Of a stretch of 36,955 bases of DNA, positions 7,883-16,165 are shown one piece after another. Position 1 is the stretch's first letter. The number at the start of each line of letters is the position of its first letter. The notes beneath the pieces were generated by a model. It ran no database searches, was not told the DNA's origin, and was given only the letters and a program-made list of their open reading frames with translations. Source of the DNA: Dactylosporangium sp. AC04546 (GTDB lineage: Bacteria > Actinomycetota > Actinomycetes > Mycobacteriales > Micromonosporaceae). The DNA is taken from NCBI RefSeq assembly GCF_022095675.1, contig NZ_JAHYSG010000117.1, forward strand, positions 1 to 36,955. The letters are read 5' to 3'. Position numbers and translations under genes: made by a program.

Positions 7883-9409
7883 ATGAAAGCCAAGCCCGGG
7901 CTCAGCCGCCGTACGTTCGTCCTCGGTGGGCTCGCCACCACCGGCGTCGTCCTCGCGGCCGCCAAGAGTGCGCAGGCCGCCGTCCCCTACCCGTTCCAGC
8001 TCGGCGTCGCCTCCGGCGACCCGGACGCCAGCAGCGTCGTGCTCTGGACCCGCCTCGCCCCGTCGCCTCTCAACGCCGACGGGCAGGGCGGGATGGCCAA
8101 CGCCGACGTGGCCGTCGACTGGCAGGTCTCGACCACCGACACGTTCGCGTCGCTCGTCTCCTCCGGCACGGTGACCGCCCGCTACGCCGAGGCTCACTCG
8201 GTGCACGTCGTGGCGGGCGGGCTCAACCCCGACGCGGAGTACTACTACCGCTTCCGCGCCCAGGGGCACATCTCACCCGTCGGCCGGACCCGGACCGCGC
8301 CGGCCGTCACGACCGTCGGCCGCGACTTCACGATGCTGTTCGCCTCGTGCGCTCACTTCGAGTCGGGCTACTACACGGCCTACCGGCGTATGGCCGACGA
8401 CCGTCCCGACCTGATCCTGCACCTCGGCGACTACATCTACGAGGGCGGCGCTGGCTCGTCCGGCGTGCGGCAGCACCTCGGCGCCGAGATCGTCTCGCTG
8501 GCCGACTACCGCCGGCGTTACGCGCAGTACAAGAGCGATCCGGATCTTCAGGCGGCCCACGCCATCGCCCCCTGGCTCGTCGTGCCGGACGACCACGAGG
8601 TCGAGAACAACTACGCCAACATGGTGCGCGCCGACAGCAGCCCGGCGCTGACCGCCGCGCAGTGGACCGCCCGGCGCACCGCCGCCTACCAGGCGTACTA
8701 CGAGAACATGCCGCTGCGACCGGCCAACAAGAACAGCGGGAACTCGATCCAGCTGTACCGCCGGGTCCGGTGGGGCCAGCTCGCCACCTTCCACATGCTC
8801 GACACCCGCCAGTTCCGCAACGACCAGGCGTGCGGCGACGGCTGGAAGGTGTGCGCCGACGCCGACCTGGCCAGCCGCAGCCTGCCCGGCACCGCCCAGG
8901 AGAACTGGCTGCTCGACGGCCTGGGCCAGCACCTCGGCAAGTGGGACGTGATCGGCCAGCAGGTGTTCTTCGCCAAGCAGTTCGACGCGAGCGGCGCGTC
9001 GAACATGGACGCCTGGGACGGCTACCGGGCCTCCCGGTCGCGCATCCTCCAGGGCTTCACGGACCGCGCCGTGCGCAACCCGCTCGTCCTCACCGGCGAC
9101 GTGCACGCGAGCTGGGGGAACAACGTCATGAACGACGCCGGGACGGCCGCCGTCGCCAGCGAGCTCGTCTGCACCTCGATCACCTCGGGCGGCAACGGCT
9201 CGGCGACCACGACGATCCCCAACGGCGCCACCAACGCGCACCTCAAGTTCTACTCGAACCGGCGCGGCTACGTCCGGACCCGCATCACCCAGGCCCAGGT
9301 CACCGCCGACTTCCGCGGCCTGGCCTCGGTGACGGAGCACGGCGCCGCCGCCAGCACGCTCAAGTCGTTCGCGATCCTCGACGGCCGTCCCGGCCTCCAG
9401 GCCCTGTAA
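7883..9409 (+). CDS. phoD: Tat-exported alkaline phosphatase/phosphodiesterase, PhoD family
   Basis: PhoD enzymes hydrolyse phosphate mono- and diesters outside the cell with Fe/Ca cofactors to scavenge phosphate. The 508-residue product begins with a twin-arginine signal (LSRRTFVLGG at residues 8-17, then a hydrophobic core ending AQAA). It is followed by an Ig-like PhoD N-domain (FQLGVASGDPDASSVVLWTRL) and the metallophosphatase domain with HLGDYIYE, PDDHEVENNY and TGDVHASWG. ATG 7883 keeps the Tat motif near the N-terminus. A GTG at 7853 in the same frame is the alternative. No PHO box was recognised. The TAA stop is followed after nine bases, in the same frame, by the next gene. Confidence 0.93.
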   Translation: MKAKPGLSRRTFVLGGLATTGVVLAAAKSAQAAVPYPFQLGVASGDPDASSVVLWTRLAPSPLNADGQGGMANADVAVDWQVSTTDTFASLVSSGTVTARYAEAHSVHVVAGGLNPDAEYYYRFRAQGHISPVGRTRTAPAVTTVGRDFTMLFASCAHFESGYYTAYRRMADDRPDLILHLGDYIYEGGAGSSGVRQHLGAEIVSLADYRRRYAQYKSDPDLQAAHAIAPWLVVPDDHEVENNYANMVRADSSPALTAAQWTARRTAAYQAYYENMPLRPANKNSGNSIQLYRRVRWGQLATFHMLDTRQFRNDQACGDGWKVCADADLASRSLPGTAQENWLLDGLGQHLGKWDVIGQQVFFAKQFDASGASNMDAWDGYRASRSRILQGFTDRAVRNPLVLTGDVHASWGNNVMNDAGTAAVASELVCTSITSGGNGSATTTIPNGATNAHLKFYSNRRGYVRTRITQAQVTADFRGLASVTEHGAAASTLKSFAILDGRPGLQAL

Positions 9410-9418
9410 GGGAGCACG

Positions 9419-10633
9419 ATGGCCGCCATCACCACCGCCGCCGTCGCCGCGGCGCTCGCCGCCGCGTCGATGACGTGGACCACCGCGAACAGTGTCGCGA
9501 CCGGCGACCAGGACGTGCCGAGCATCGCCACCAACCGCAACGGCCAGGTCGCCGTCGCGTGGGAGGACGACCGCGACAGCACCGACGCCGCCAACAACAA
9601 CCACTCCGATGTCTGGGTGCGGCTGTTCACCAACGGCACCGCCAAGTACGAGCTGAAGCTGTCGGCGGGCGGCACCAGCGGTACCAACTGGAAGCACATC
9701 AGCCCCGACGTCGGCCTCGACGACAAGGGCAACGCCGTCGTGGTCTGGGCCGAGGACGCGGACGGCAACGGTGTGTTCAACATCCAGTACCGCGTGGTCT
9801 CCCCCACCGGCTCGGTGCTCGCGTCCGGCCGCGCCAACGCCGACACCGCCGGCGACCAGATCCTGCCGAAGGTCGCCGTCGACCCGGACGGCGCGCCGAC
9901 GACCGCGGCCCCGGCGTTCACGGTCGTCTGGGAGGACGTCCAGGGCACCACGTACACGGTCAAGGCCGCCGGCTACACCGCGGCCGCCACGAAGGCCTAC
10001 GAGGTCTTCGCCAGCCAGACCACCGGCCAGCACCACCGGCCGGACGTGGCGGTCTCGGCGTCCGGCGACGCGCTGGTCGTCTGGGACGAGGACGGCGACG
10101 GCAACGGGTTCTACAACATCGGGCTGGTCGGCCTGGCCAAGGCCAACGGCGCGGTGACGCTGTCCCGGCGGACCGCGAACAGCCTGGCCGACGGCCAGCA
10201 GCGCCACCCGGCGATCGCGGCGAACTTCAACGGCGACTTCGCGGTGGCGTACGAGTCCGACCACACCGGCACCGCCGGCGTGTGGACGCGGTCGTTCGGC
10301 GCCGGGGCGGTCGCCCGCGGGGCCGAGGTGCTCGTCGCGAACGGCGCCGCCAACCCGGTGATCGGCATCGACGGCCAGACGAACACGGTCGTCGGCTGGT
10401 CGGTCGGCGGCGCCAACCCGGACGTGTGGGTCGGCGGGTTCAACGCCGACGGCACGAGCACCGGCCGCCTCGCGGCGCAGACGCTGAGCCAGACGGTGAC
10501 CGGCCGCCAGGAGCAGATCGGCGTCGCGGTGTCGAACTGGGGCGAGCTGAGCGTCGCTTACACCGACGACAACGATGGCAACACGTTCGACCAGGTCATC
10601 CTGGGCACCGGCGGGGTCAACTCGGACTGGTGA
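9419..10633 (+). CDS. Secreted beta-propeller-like repeat protein
   Basis: A 404-residue protein of unknown function built from about seven repeats of roughly 50 residues. Each has a strand pattern like DVAVSASGDALVVWDEDGDGNGFYNI, and the acidic DxDGxG turns suggest calcium binding. It starts MAAITTAAVAAALAAASMTW: hydrophobic, but with no positive charge before the core, so it is a poor signal peptide. GGGAG precedes ATG 9419. It directly follows phoD in the same reading frame with a single TAA between them, so it is co-transcribed and occasional read-through would give a Tat-targeted fusion. A role in binding cell wall or substrate is a guess. Confidence 0.8.
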   Translation: MAAITTAAVAAALAAASMTWTTANSVATGDQDVPSIATNRNGQVAVAWEDDRDSTDAANNNHSDVWVRLFTNGTAKYELKLSAGGTSGTNWKHISPDVGLDDKGNAVVVWAEDADGNGVFNIQYRVVSPTGSVLASGRANADTAGDQILPKVAVDPDGAPTTAAPAFTVVWEDVQGTTYTVKAAGYTAAATKAYEVFASQTTGQHHRPDVAVSASGDALVVWDEDGDGNGFYNIGLVGLAKANGAVTLSRRTANSLADGQQRHPAIAANFNGDFAVAYESDHTGTAGVWTRSFGAGAVARGAEVLVANGAANPVIGIDGQTNTVVGWSVGGANPDVWVGGFNADGTSTGRLAAQTLSQTVTGRQEQIGVAVSNWGELSVAYTDDNDGNTFDQVILGTGGVNSDW

Positions 10634-10639
10634 GCGACA

Positions 10640-10697
10640 GGCGGCGCCCACGGCCTCGCGCACGCGCGCACGCGCGCAGCCAGCCGTGGGCGCCGTC
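10640..10697 (+). terminator. Long hairpin after the phoD operon
   Basis: GGCGCCCACGGC (10643-10654) pairs perfectly with GCCGTGGGCGCC (10683-10694), extended to about 15 bp including one G-U pair. The loop is made of GCGCAC-type repeats. There is no T-tract. It lies six bases past the stop. Confidence 0.7.
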
Positions 10698-10754
10698 GGC
10701 GTCGAAGCGGCATCCTCGTGGCGCTGGGAGTGGCCGTTGTCGCACTGCGGCCGG

Positions 10755-10797
10755 TTGATCCGCAACCCGCCCCTCGGGCTATTGTTGAAGCATCAAC
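10755..10797 (+). promoter_or_regulatory. Promoter and small operator-like palindrome before the DsbA-family gene
   Basis: TTGATC (10755-10760) and TATTGT (10780-10785) are 19 bases apart. GTTGA AGCA TCAAC (10784-10797) overlaps the expected start of transcription. The RBS AAGGAG (10802-10807) follows. Confidence 0.45.
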
Positions 10798-10812
10798 GAG
10801 TAAGGAGCCCGC

Positions 10813-11502
10813 ATGATCCAGGTCGAGGTGTGGTCGGACATCGTCTGCCCCTGGTGCTACATCGGCAAACGCCGCCTGGAGCGGGCCCTGGCCACGTTCG
10901 ACGGCCTCGACGGGGGCGTCTCGGTCGAGTGGCGCAGCTTCCAGCTCGACCCGTCGACGCCGACCGGCGACCCGCGCACGGTGGCCGAGTCGCTGGCCGC
11001 GCGCAAGGGGCTCTCGCCGGCACAGATCCGGGGGATGTTCGCCCACGTGACGGGCATCGCCGCGGAGGAGGGCCTGCAGTACGACTTCGATCGCGCCCGC
11101 ACCGCCAACACCCTCGACGCGCACCGGCTGCTGCACTTCGCCAAGGCCGGCGGCAAGCAGGGCGAGCTCAAGGAGCGGCTCATGCGGGCGTACTTCACCG
11201 AGGGCGCCGACGTGGGCGACCACGCCGTGCTGGCCGGCCTGGCCGGCGAGGTCGGCCTCGACGAGGTGGCCGCGAAGCAGGCGCTCGCCGACGGCTCGTT
11301 CGCCGACGGGGTGGAGGAGGACATCGCCACCGCCCGGGAGTACGGGATCAGCGGCGTGCCGTTCTTCGTCTTCAACGGCCGGCTCGGCGTCTCCGGCGCG
11401 CAGCCGGTGGAGATCTTCCAGCAGGCGCTGCGCCAGTCGTCGCTCACCGTGATCGGCTCGCCGGACGCGGAGGCGTGCACCGACGACTCCTGCGCGATCT
11501 GA
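10813..11502 (+). CDS. DsbA-family oxidoreductase (FrnE-like)
   Basis: Thioredoxin-fold disulfide oxidoreductase, probably cytoplasmic because there is no signal peptide. The 229 residues start VEVWSDIVCPWCYIGKRRLE, with the active-site pair Cys12 and Cys15 (CPWC). A helical insert follows (about 60-160), then YGISGVPFFVFNGRLGVSGAQP with the cis-Pro loop that is diagnostic of the FrnE branch. The tail ends CTDDSCAI with a second Cys pair. FrnE proteins are linked to polyketide tailoring (frenolicin) and oxidative-stress resistance; the substrate here is unknown. A strong RBS (TAAGGAG) precedes ATG 10813. It is monocistronic, with a terminator hairpin directly downstream. Confidence 0.92.
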   Translation: MIQVEVWSDIVCPWCYIGKRRLERALATFDGLDGGVSVEWRSFQLDPSTPTGDPRTVAESLAARKGLSPAQIRGMFAHVTGIAAEEGLQYDFDRARTANTLDAHRLLHFAKAGGKQGELKERLMRAYFTEGADVGDHAVLAGLAGEVGLDEVAAKQALADGSFADGVEEDIATAREYGISGVPFFVFNGRLGVSGAQPVEIFQQALRQSSLTVIGSPDAEACTDDSCAI

Positions 11503-11513
11503 CGCACGTGCAT

Positions 11514-11550
11514 CTGCGGGTGCGGAATACTAAGGCCGCCGCGCCCGCAG
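11514..11550 (+). terminator. Hairpin after the DsbA-family gene
   Basis: CTGCGGGTGCGG (11514-11525) pairs with CCGCGCCCGCAG (11539-11550) over 12 positions with one G-U pair and a 13-base loop. It lies 12 bases past the stop and has no T-tract. Confidence 0.6.
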
Positions 11551-11644
11551 TCAAGAGGCAGGAACGTTGTGCACGTGAACCGTGAACATGAGTGACTATT
11601 TTCCGGCAGGCACAGGTCGGGCGGCCGGTTCTACTCTGCAAGCT

Positions 11645-12121
11645 ATGAGCGCAGACGTGCTGCACAGCTACCGGATGCAGGTCGCCCGTGGGGTCCGCCG
11701 GCTGGCCGTCGACGACACCGAGCAGGTGACCGAACTGCTGGAGCAGCTCGGCTATCCGCAGGGCGAGACCAACGTCGCGGAGCGGTTGCAGCGCTGGGTC
11801 GAGCACCCCGACGGGGCCTCGTTCGTGTGGGACGAGCGGGGGCGCCTGCTGGGCGTGATCGCGGCACACGTCATCCCGTCGTTCGAGAAGGACGGCGCCT
11901 GGCTGCGGATCGTGGCCCTGGCGGTGTCCGAGTCGGCCCGCGGGCGGGGCATCGGCACGAGCCTCGTGGCGGCGGCGGAGACGTTCGGCCTGATGCGCGG
12001 GTGCTCGTCGGTCGAGGTGACCAGCATGCGCACGCGTGAAGGGGCCCACGCCTTCTACCGGGCGCTCGGGTACCACGACCGCTCGGACGCGGCCGGCCGC
12101 TTCCTGCGCCAGCTCCCGTAG
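11645..12121 (+). CDS. GNAT family N-acetyltransferase
   Basis: Acetyl-CoA-dependent acetyltransferase of unknown substrate, 158 residues. Motif A is plain: LRIVALAVSESARGRGIGTSL, with RGRGIG as the pyrophosphate loop, followed by an AAAETFGLMRGCSSVEV helix-strand and the C-terminal HAFYRALGYHDR. ATG 11645 was chosen because TACTCT (11632-11637) ends seven bases upstream, a leaderless arrangement. The open frame extends to 11582, but that part lacks an RBS and looks non-coding. It converges with the gene at 12201. Confidence 0.9.
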   Translation: MSADVLHSYRMQVARGVRRLAVDDTEQVTELLEQLGYPQGETNVAERLQRWVEHPDGASFVWDERGRLLGVIAAHVIPSFEKDGAWLRIVALAVSESARGRGIGTSLVAAAETFGLMRGCSSVEVTSMRTREGAHAFYRALGYHDRSDAAGRFLRQLP

Positions 12122-12200
12122 TTCATCCCTTTTCGGCCGGGCGCTTGATCCCGCCTTGCCGGTGCTGCCCGAAATGCGACTTCGTGCAGTTACAGCGAAA

Positions 12201-12722
12201 CTACCTCGCCAGCCGGGTACCCAGCGTGGTCGCCACCTTGACCAGGCCGTCCTCGGCGCCGGCCGGGAGGTCGCCGCCGGACAGGTTGGCCACCGACAGC
12301 ACGACGATGAGGTTGCTGACCCGCATCGTGATGATCTGCGGCGCCCCGATCGCGTTGGTGCGCTGCCGGATCGCCTGCTCACCGACGCCGTGGAGCCGCT
12401 CGGTGCCGCCGCCGACCGCGTCGATGAAGCGCTTCGCGAGCTCCGGCCCGCCCACGTTGCCCCGCTTCGTCACGACCGTGAAGCCGACGTTGATCTGCGT
12501 CTGGCCTTCGGTGGCGGTGCAGTTGTCGCCGTCGGCGGCGACCTGCGGGTTGGGCAGCAACGGCGCGACGGTCGCCGCGTCGAGGACACCGCAGCCGGGG
12601 GCGGCGCTGAAGCGCCCCTCATCGGCGAAGGCCCCGATGGAGAACGCGACGCCGAGCACCGTGGCGGCCGCGGCCACGAGCAGCGCCGCGGTCACCAGGA
12701 CAATCCGCCAGAACCGCTGCAT
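12201..12722 (-). CDS. Membrane-anchored hypothetical protein, DUF3558-like
   Basis: 173 residues. One N-terminal hydrophobic segment (about 4-32) follows MQRFWR, so it is a signal anchor or uncleaved signal. The exported part (GCGVLDAATVAPLLP, then DNCTATEGQ) resembles the small DUF3558 secreted lipoproteins of actinomycetes, with two cysteines placed for a disulfide. There is no lipobox cysteine. TAGACT (12729-12734, minus strand) ends six bases before the ATG, consistent with a leaderless mRNA. Function is unknown and the family link is tentative. Confidence 0.75.
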   Translation of the reverse strand: MQRFWRIVLVTAALLVAAAATVLGVAFSIGAFADEGRFSAAPGCGVLDAATVAPLLPNPQVAADGDNCTATEGQTQINVGFTVVTKRGNVGGPELAKRFIDAVGGGTERLHGVGEQAIRQRTNAIGAPQIITMRVSNLIVVLSVANLSGGDLPAGAEDGLVKVATTLGTRLAR

Positions 12723-12822
12723 CGCGACAGTCTAGGACGAACCGAGAGCCCGAATACCTCACGTAGCCGCGAACACGACGCCCAGCGACGAGCGCACGCA
12801 CAGAAAAACGCGTGACGCGCCA

Positions 12823-12926
12823 AGCGTGAGCGGCCGGGCTTGAGTGCGGCGCGCAGCGTCGCATGGGGGGTGTGGGGTGGGAACCCCCCACAGAACCGCG
12901 GGCGAAGCCCGTGGAGCAAGAAACAG
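12823..12926. repeat. Palindromic repeat, copy 1 (104-nt unit)
   Basis: The 66-base core (12861-12926) contains GTGGGGTGGGAACCCCCCAC and then CGCGGGCGAAGCCCG, two hairpins with small loops, ending AAGAAACAG. The preceding 38 bases are shared with copy 2 only. Confidence 0.85.
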
Positions 12927-12981
12927 CTCAAGTCCGTCACGCAGTTCAGCCACATGGCGCGGCGCCAATACGTGCGCGGCT

Positions 12982-13085
12982 AGCGTGAGTGGCCGAGCTT
13001 GAGTGCGGCGCGCAGCGTCGCATGGGGGGTGTGGGGTGGGAACCCCCCACGGAACCGCGGGCGAAGCCCGGGGAGCTAGAAACAG
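12982..13085. repeat. Palindromic repeat, copy 2 (104-nt unit)
   Basis: Exactly the same length as copy 1 and nearly identical; the core is 13020-13085. It is separated from copy 1 by 55 bases and from copy 3 by one base. Confidence 0.85.
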
Positions 13086-13086
13086 T

Positions 13087-13152
13087 GCATGGGGGGTGTG
13101 GGGTGGGAACCCCCCACGAAACCGCGGGCGAAGCCCGTGGAGCTAGAAACAG
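13087..13152. repeat. Palindromic repeat, copy 3 (66-nt core only)
   Basis: This copy of the 66-base core lacks the 38-base leader present in copies 1 and 2 and is joined head-to-tail to copy 2. The remaining intergenic DNA (12723-12822 and 13153-13263) shows no gene. Confidence 0.85.
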
Positions 13153-13263
13153 CGCCAGAGACTTTGCGCAAGTTGAAAACCCGCTTAAGCCCATGGTCTC
13201 TGACCTGCGGGCCTTGATATCCAGATGGCAGTGGAACCGCATGCACAGCACGAGACAGCGACC

Positions 13264-14643
13264 ATGACCGTCCCTCGGCAACGCCCCGCCGGCCAGCTCG
13301 CCGCCCCGGCCGCGCGCCCGGTGGAGCACAACAGCGCCGGACGGTTCCTGCTGCGCACCCTCTTCTGGGGCGGGCTCGGCCTCGCGGTACTGCCCTGGTG
13401 GCTCAACACGGAGACCGGCTCGCTCAACACGTCCGCCGAGCTGTTCCAGTCGGCGGGCCGGGTGACCGGCCTCATCGCGGGCTACCTGCTGCTCGTGCAG
13501 GTCGTGCTGATGAGCCGGGTCGGCTTCCTGGAGCGCTGGATCGGCGCGCGCCACCTCGGGCTCTGGCACCGCGAGCTCGGCGGGTCGGTGCTGATCACGA
13601 TCCTGTCGCACGCGGCGTTCATCACCGTCGGCTATGCCTACGCCGACCGGGTCGGGTTCGTCAGCGAGCTGGGGACGATCCTGGCCGAGTACGAGGACAT
13701 GGTCACCGCGTTCCTCGCGACCGGCATGCTCGTGTGCATCGGCCTGCTGAGCATCCGCGGGCTGCGCCGGGCCCTGCCGTACGAGCTGTGGTACTTCCTG
13801 CACCTGACCGCGTACCTGGCGCTGCTGCTGGGCTTCGCGCACCAGTTCTCCAACGGGCAGGAGCTGTTCCGGCCGGGCCTGGGCCGCACGACCTGGATCG
13901 CCTTCTACGTGGTGATGGCCGCCGCCGTGGTGTGGGGCCGGATCCTGGCGCCGCTCACGCTCAACCTGCGCCACCGGCTGCGGGTCGCCGACGTCGTGAC
14001 CGAGGGCCCGGACATGGTCTCGATCTACATCACCGGCCACCGCCTGCACGACCTCGACGCCGAGGCCGGGCAGTTCTTCCGCTGGCGGTTCCTGGCTCGG
14101 GGGTACTGGTGGCAGGCCCACCCGTTCTCGCTCTCGGCCGCGCCCAACGGCCGCTGGCTGCGGCTCACCGTGAAGACGGTCGGCAGCCACACCCACAGCC
14201 TGCGCAAGCTGCGGCCCGGCGTGCGGATCTTCGTCGAGGGCCCGTGGGGCGACTTCACGGCGAGCCGGCGAGTGCGGCAGCGGGCGCTGCTCATCGCGGC
14301 CGGCAGCGGCATCGCGCCGATCCGGGCGCTGCTGGAGGAGCTGCCGCCGAGGGCCGTCGTGGTGTACCGCGCGAGCGCCGTCCACGACCTGCACCTGCGG
14401 CACGAGCTGGAGCAGGTCGCCCAGCTGCGGCACGCCCAGCTGTGGTTCGTCGTCGGCGACCGGCGCGACCCCGGCCCGCGGCGGCTGTTCACGCCCGCCG
14501 GCATGCGCGAGCTCGTGCCCGACATCGCCGACCGGGACGTGTACCTCTGCGGCCCCGACGGGCTCGTCGAGCAGTCCCTGCAGGTGCTGCGCCGGCTGCG
14601 GGTGCCCCGCCGGCAGGTTCACCTGGACCCCTTCGAGTTCTGA
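13264..14643 (+). CDS. Ferric-reductase-like transmembrane flavocytochrome (FAD/NAD(P)H)
   Basis: Transfers electrons from cytoplasmic NAD(P)H through FAD and membrane hemes to the outside. The 459 residues comprise a ferric-reductase-type six-helix domain (about 30-240) with histidines suited to heme binding in LWHRELGG, ILSHAAF, FLHLTAY and GFAHQF. An FAD domain (HPFSLSAAPNG) and an NAD domain (ALLIAAGSGIAPIRALLEE, then DVYLCGPDGLVEQ) follow. ATG 13264 was preferred; 13225 in the same frame would add 13 residues. It is the first gene of a three-gene operon with the FMN-binding protein and ApbE, which presumably accept and build the electron carrier. Confidence 0.9.
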   Translation: MTVPRQRPAGQLAAPAARPVEHNSAGRFLLRTLFWGGLGLAVLPWWLNTETGSLNTSAELFQSAGRVTGLIAGYLLLVQVVLMSRVGFLERWIGARHLGLWHRELGGSVLITILSHAAFITVGYAYADRVGFVSELGTILAEYEDMVTAFLATGMLVCIGLLSIRGLRRALPYELWYFLHLTAYLALLLGFAHQFSNGQELFRPGLGRTTWIAFYVVMAAAVVWGRILAPLTLNLRHRLRVADVVTEGPDMVSIYITGHRLHDLDAEAGQFFRWRFLARGYWWQAHPFSLSAAPNGRWLRLTVKTVGSHTHSLRKLRPGVRIFVEGPWGDFTASRRVRQRALLIAAGSGIAPIRALLEELPPRAVVVYRASAVHDLHLRHELEQVAQLRHAQLWFVVGDRRDPGPRRLFTPAGMRELVPDIADRDVYLCGPDGLVEQSLQVLRRLRVPRRQVHLDPFEF

Positions 14644-14657
14644 GAGTTGGTACTGCG

Positions 14658-15242
14658 GTGCGACGCGCGATGATCGCCCTGATGGGCACGGCGGCGGGCA
14701 CGATCCTGCTCGTCGGCGCCAAGGCGGGCTTCAGCAGCCCGTCCGACCAGGCGATGCAGCCCGCCGCGGGCGAGCCGAAGCCCGGCGCGGTGCCGAGCGG
14801 CTCCGTCGCCGCTCCCCCGCAGCCGGGGGCGTCGGCCGCGCCGGGCAGCGCCGCCCCCGGGACGATCGCGACCACCACGGCGGCGGCGCCCGGCAAGACG
14901 ACGGCGCCCGGCCAGCCCAAGCCGACGACCGCCGCCCCCAAGCCGCCGCGCACGACGATGAAGGACGGCACCTTCAAGGGCAACGCGGTGTACGTCGACT
15001 ACGGCAACGTCGAGCTGTCGATCGTCGTCTCCGGCGGCAAGATCACCGACATCAAGGTCCTCGACTCGCCGAGCGACCACTCGCGGTCGGTCCAGATCAA
15101 CAACTCCGCCCTGCCGAAGCTCAAGTCCGAGGCGCTGGCCGCGCAGAGCGCCGACATCGACTCGGTCTCCGGCGCCACGTACACCAGCTCCGGCTACAAA
15201 CTGTCGCTCCAGTCCGCGATCGACCGGGCCTACCAGGCGTAG
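14658..15242 (+). CDS. Exported FMN-binding (flavinylated) electron-transfer protein
   Basis: A 194-residue protein starting at GTG 14658, 14 bases after the previous stop. An N-terminal hydrophobic segment (about 5-25) targets it to the membrane or outside. A Pro/Ala/Thr-rich linker (30-98) spans the wall side, and an FMN_bind domain fills 100-194. The motif DSVSGATYTSSGY contains Thr174, the expected site of covalent FMN attachment by ApbE, whose gene lies two bases downstream. Known: such proteins carry electrons outside the cytoplasmic membrane. Inferred: it receives electrons from the flavocytochrome encoded upstream. Confidence 0.9.
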   Translation: MRRAMIALMGTAAGTILLVGAKAGFSSPSDQAMQPAAGEPKPGAVPSGSVAAPPQPGASAAPGSAAPGTIATTTAAAPGKTTAPGQPKPTTAAPKPPRTTMKDGTFKGNAVYVDYGNVELSIVVSGGKITDIKVLDSPSDHSRSVQINNSALPKLKSEALAAQSADIDSVSGATYTSSGYKLSLQSAIDRAYQA

Positions 15243-15244
15243 CC

Positions 15245-16015
15245 ATGGTGCACAGCCTCGTTCGCGTCGAGCACGTCATGGGCATGGCCGTCAGCCTCGA
15301 CCTGGCCGACGACCGGCCAGTGCCGGAGCTGGAGCGGCTCGCCGACAGCGTGTTCGACTGGCTGCGCGTGGTGGACACGATCTTCAGCACGTACAAGCCG
15401 GAGAGCGAGATCAGCCGCCTCGGCCGCGGCGAGCTGCGCCGCGCCGACTGCTCCCCGGTCGTCGGCGAGGTCCTGGACCGCTGCGCCGAGCTCTGGCGGG
15501 AGACCGACGGCTACTTCGACATCAATGCCGGCGGCCACCTCGACCCGTCGGGCTATGTGAAGGGCTGGGCCGTCCAGCGCGCCTGCGACCGCCTGCTCGC
15601 CGAGGGCTCCGCCAACCATTGCCTCAACGCGGGCGGCGACATCTTCGTCCGCGGCGCCCCGGCCGGCCGCTCCCGCTGGCGGGTGGGCATCCGCCACCCG
15701 TGGGAGGCGATGTCGGTGGCGTGGGTGCTGGAGGTGACGGACACGGCGGTGGCCACGTCGGGCACGTACGAGCGCGGCAACCACGTCCTCAACCCCTTCA
15801 CCGGCGCCCCGGCCACCGCGCTGCGGTCGGTGACGGTCGTCGGGCCGGAGCTGGGCACGGCCGACGCCTACGCCACGGCCGCCCTGGCGATGGGCACGCG
15901 CGGCCTGGACTGGCTGGCCAACCTCCCCGGCCACGAGTGCGCGGTGGTGACGGAGGAGGGCCAGGCGATGCGCTCGGCGAACCTCCCGGTGGCGGCCAGC
16001 GCCCACCTGAGCTGA
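15245..16015 (+). CDS. apbE: FAD:protein FMN transferase ApbE
   Basis: Attaches FMN from FAD to a Thr of FMN_bind proteins, using Mg. The 256 residues begin RVEHVMGMAVSLDL. They contain the family blocks TIFSTYKPESEISRLGRGEL, DGYFDINAGGHLDPSGYVKGWAV, HCLNAGGDIFVRG, ATSGTYERGNHVLNPFTG and the C-terminal TADAYATAALAMG. No clear signal peptide or lipobox is present, so it may act at the cytoplasmic face or be exported otherwise. It is two bases after the FMN-binding gene, so the two are co-translated. The neighbour carries its substrate motif. Confidence 0.96.
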   Translation: MVHSLVRVEHVMGMAVSLDLADDRPVPELERLADSVFDWLRVVDTIFSTYKPESEISRLGRGELRRADCSPVVGEVLDRCAELWRETDGYFDINAGGHLDPSGYVKGWAVQRACDRLLAEGSANHCLNAGGDIFVRGAPAGRSRWRVGIRHPWEAMSVAWVLEVTDTAVATSGTYERGNHVLNPFTGAPATALRSVTVVGPELGTADAYATAALAMGTRGLDWLANLPGHECAVVTEEGQAMRSANLPVAASAHLS

Positions 16016-16165
16016 TTGCCCGCCGCGCGTGAACTGGGACGCGCTGAGCGCGAGGACGCCTGGCCGCCGGGCGGGTCACGGCGAAGATCGAGGCGGGTGG
16101 CACGCGCTGGAGATCTACGGGGAACGGTAAGAGCCGATCGTCGGCGAGGCGCTGCGGGTGCGGTG

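Noticed and set aside
12861..13152. CRISPR-like array
   Set aside because: Copies are 66 bases, spacers are 1 and 93 bases, and no cas genes are present.
12759..14622. Minus-strand ORFs through the repeat array and the flavocytochrome gene
   Set aside because: They read through palindromic repeats and the antisense of a clear gene; amino acid composition is repetitive and non-globular.
16016..16165. Possible decayed gene fragment between apbE and the DUF1801 gene
   Set aside because: Short phrases look coding but stops interrupt every useful frame and no family could be recognised.
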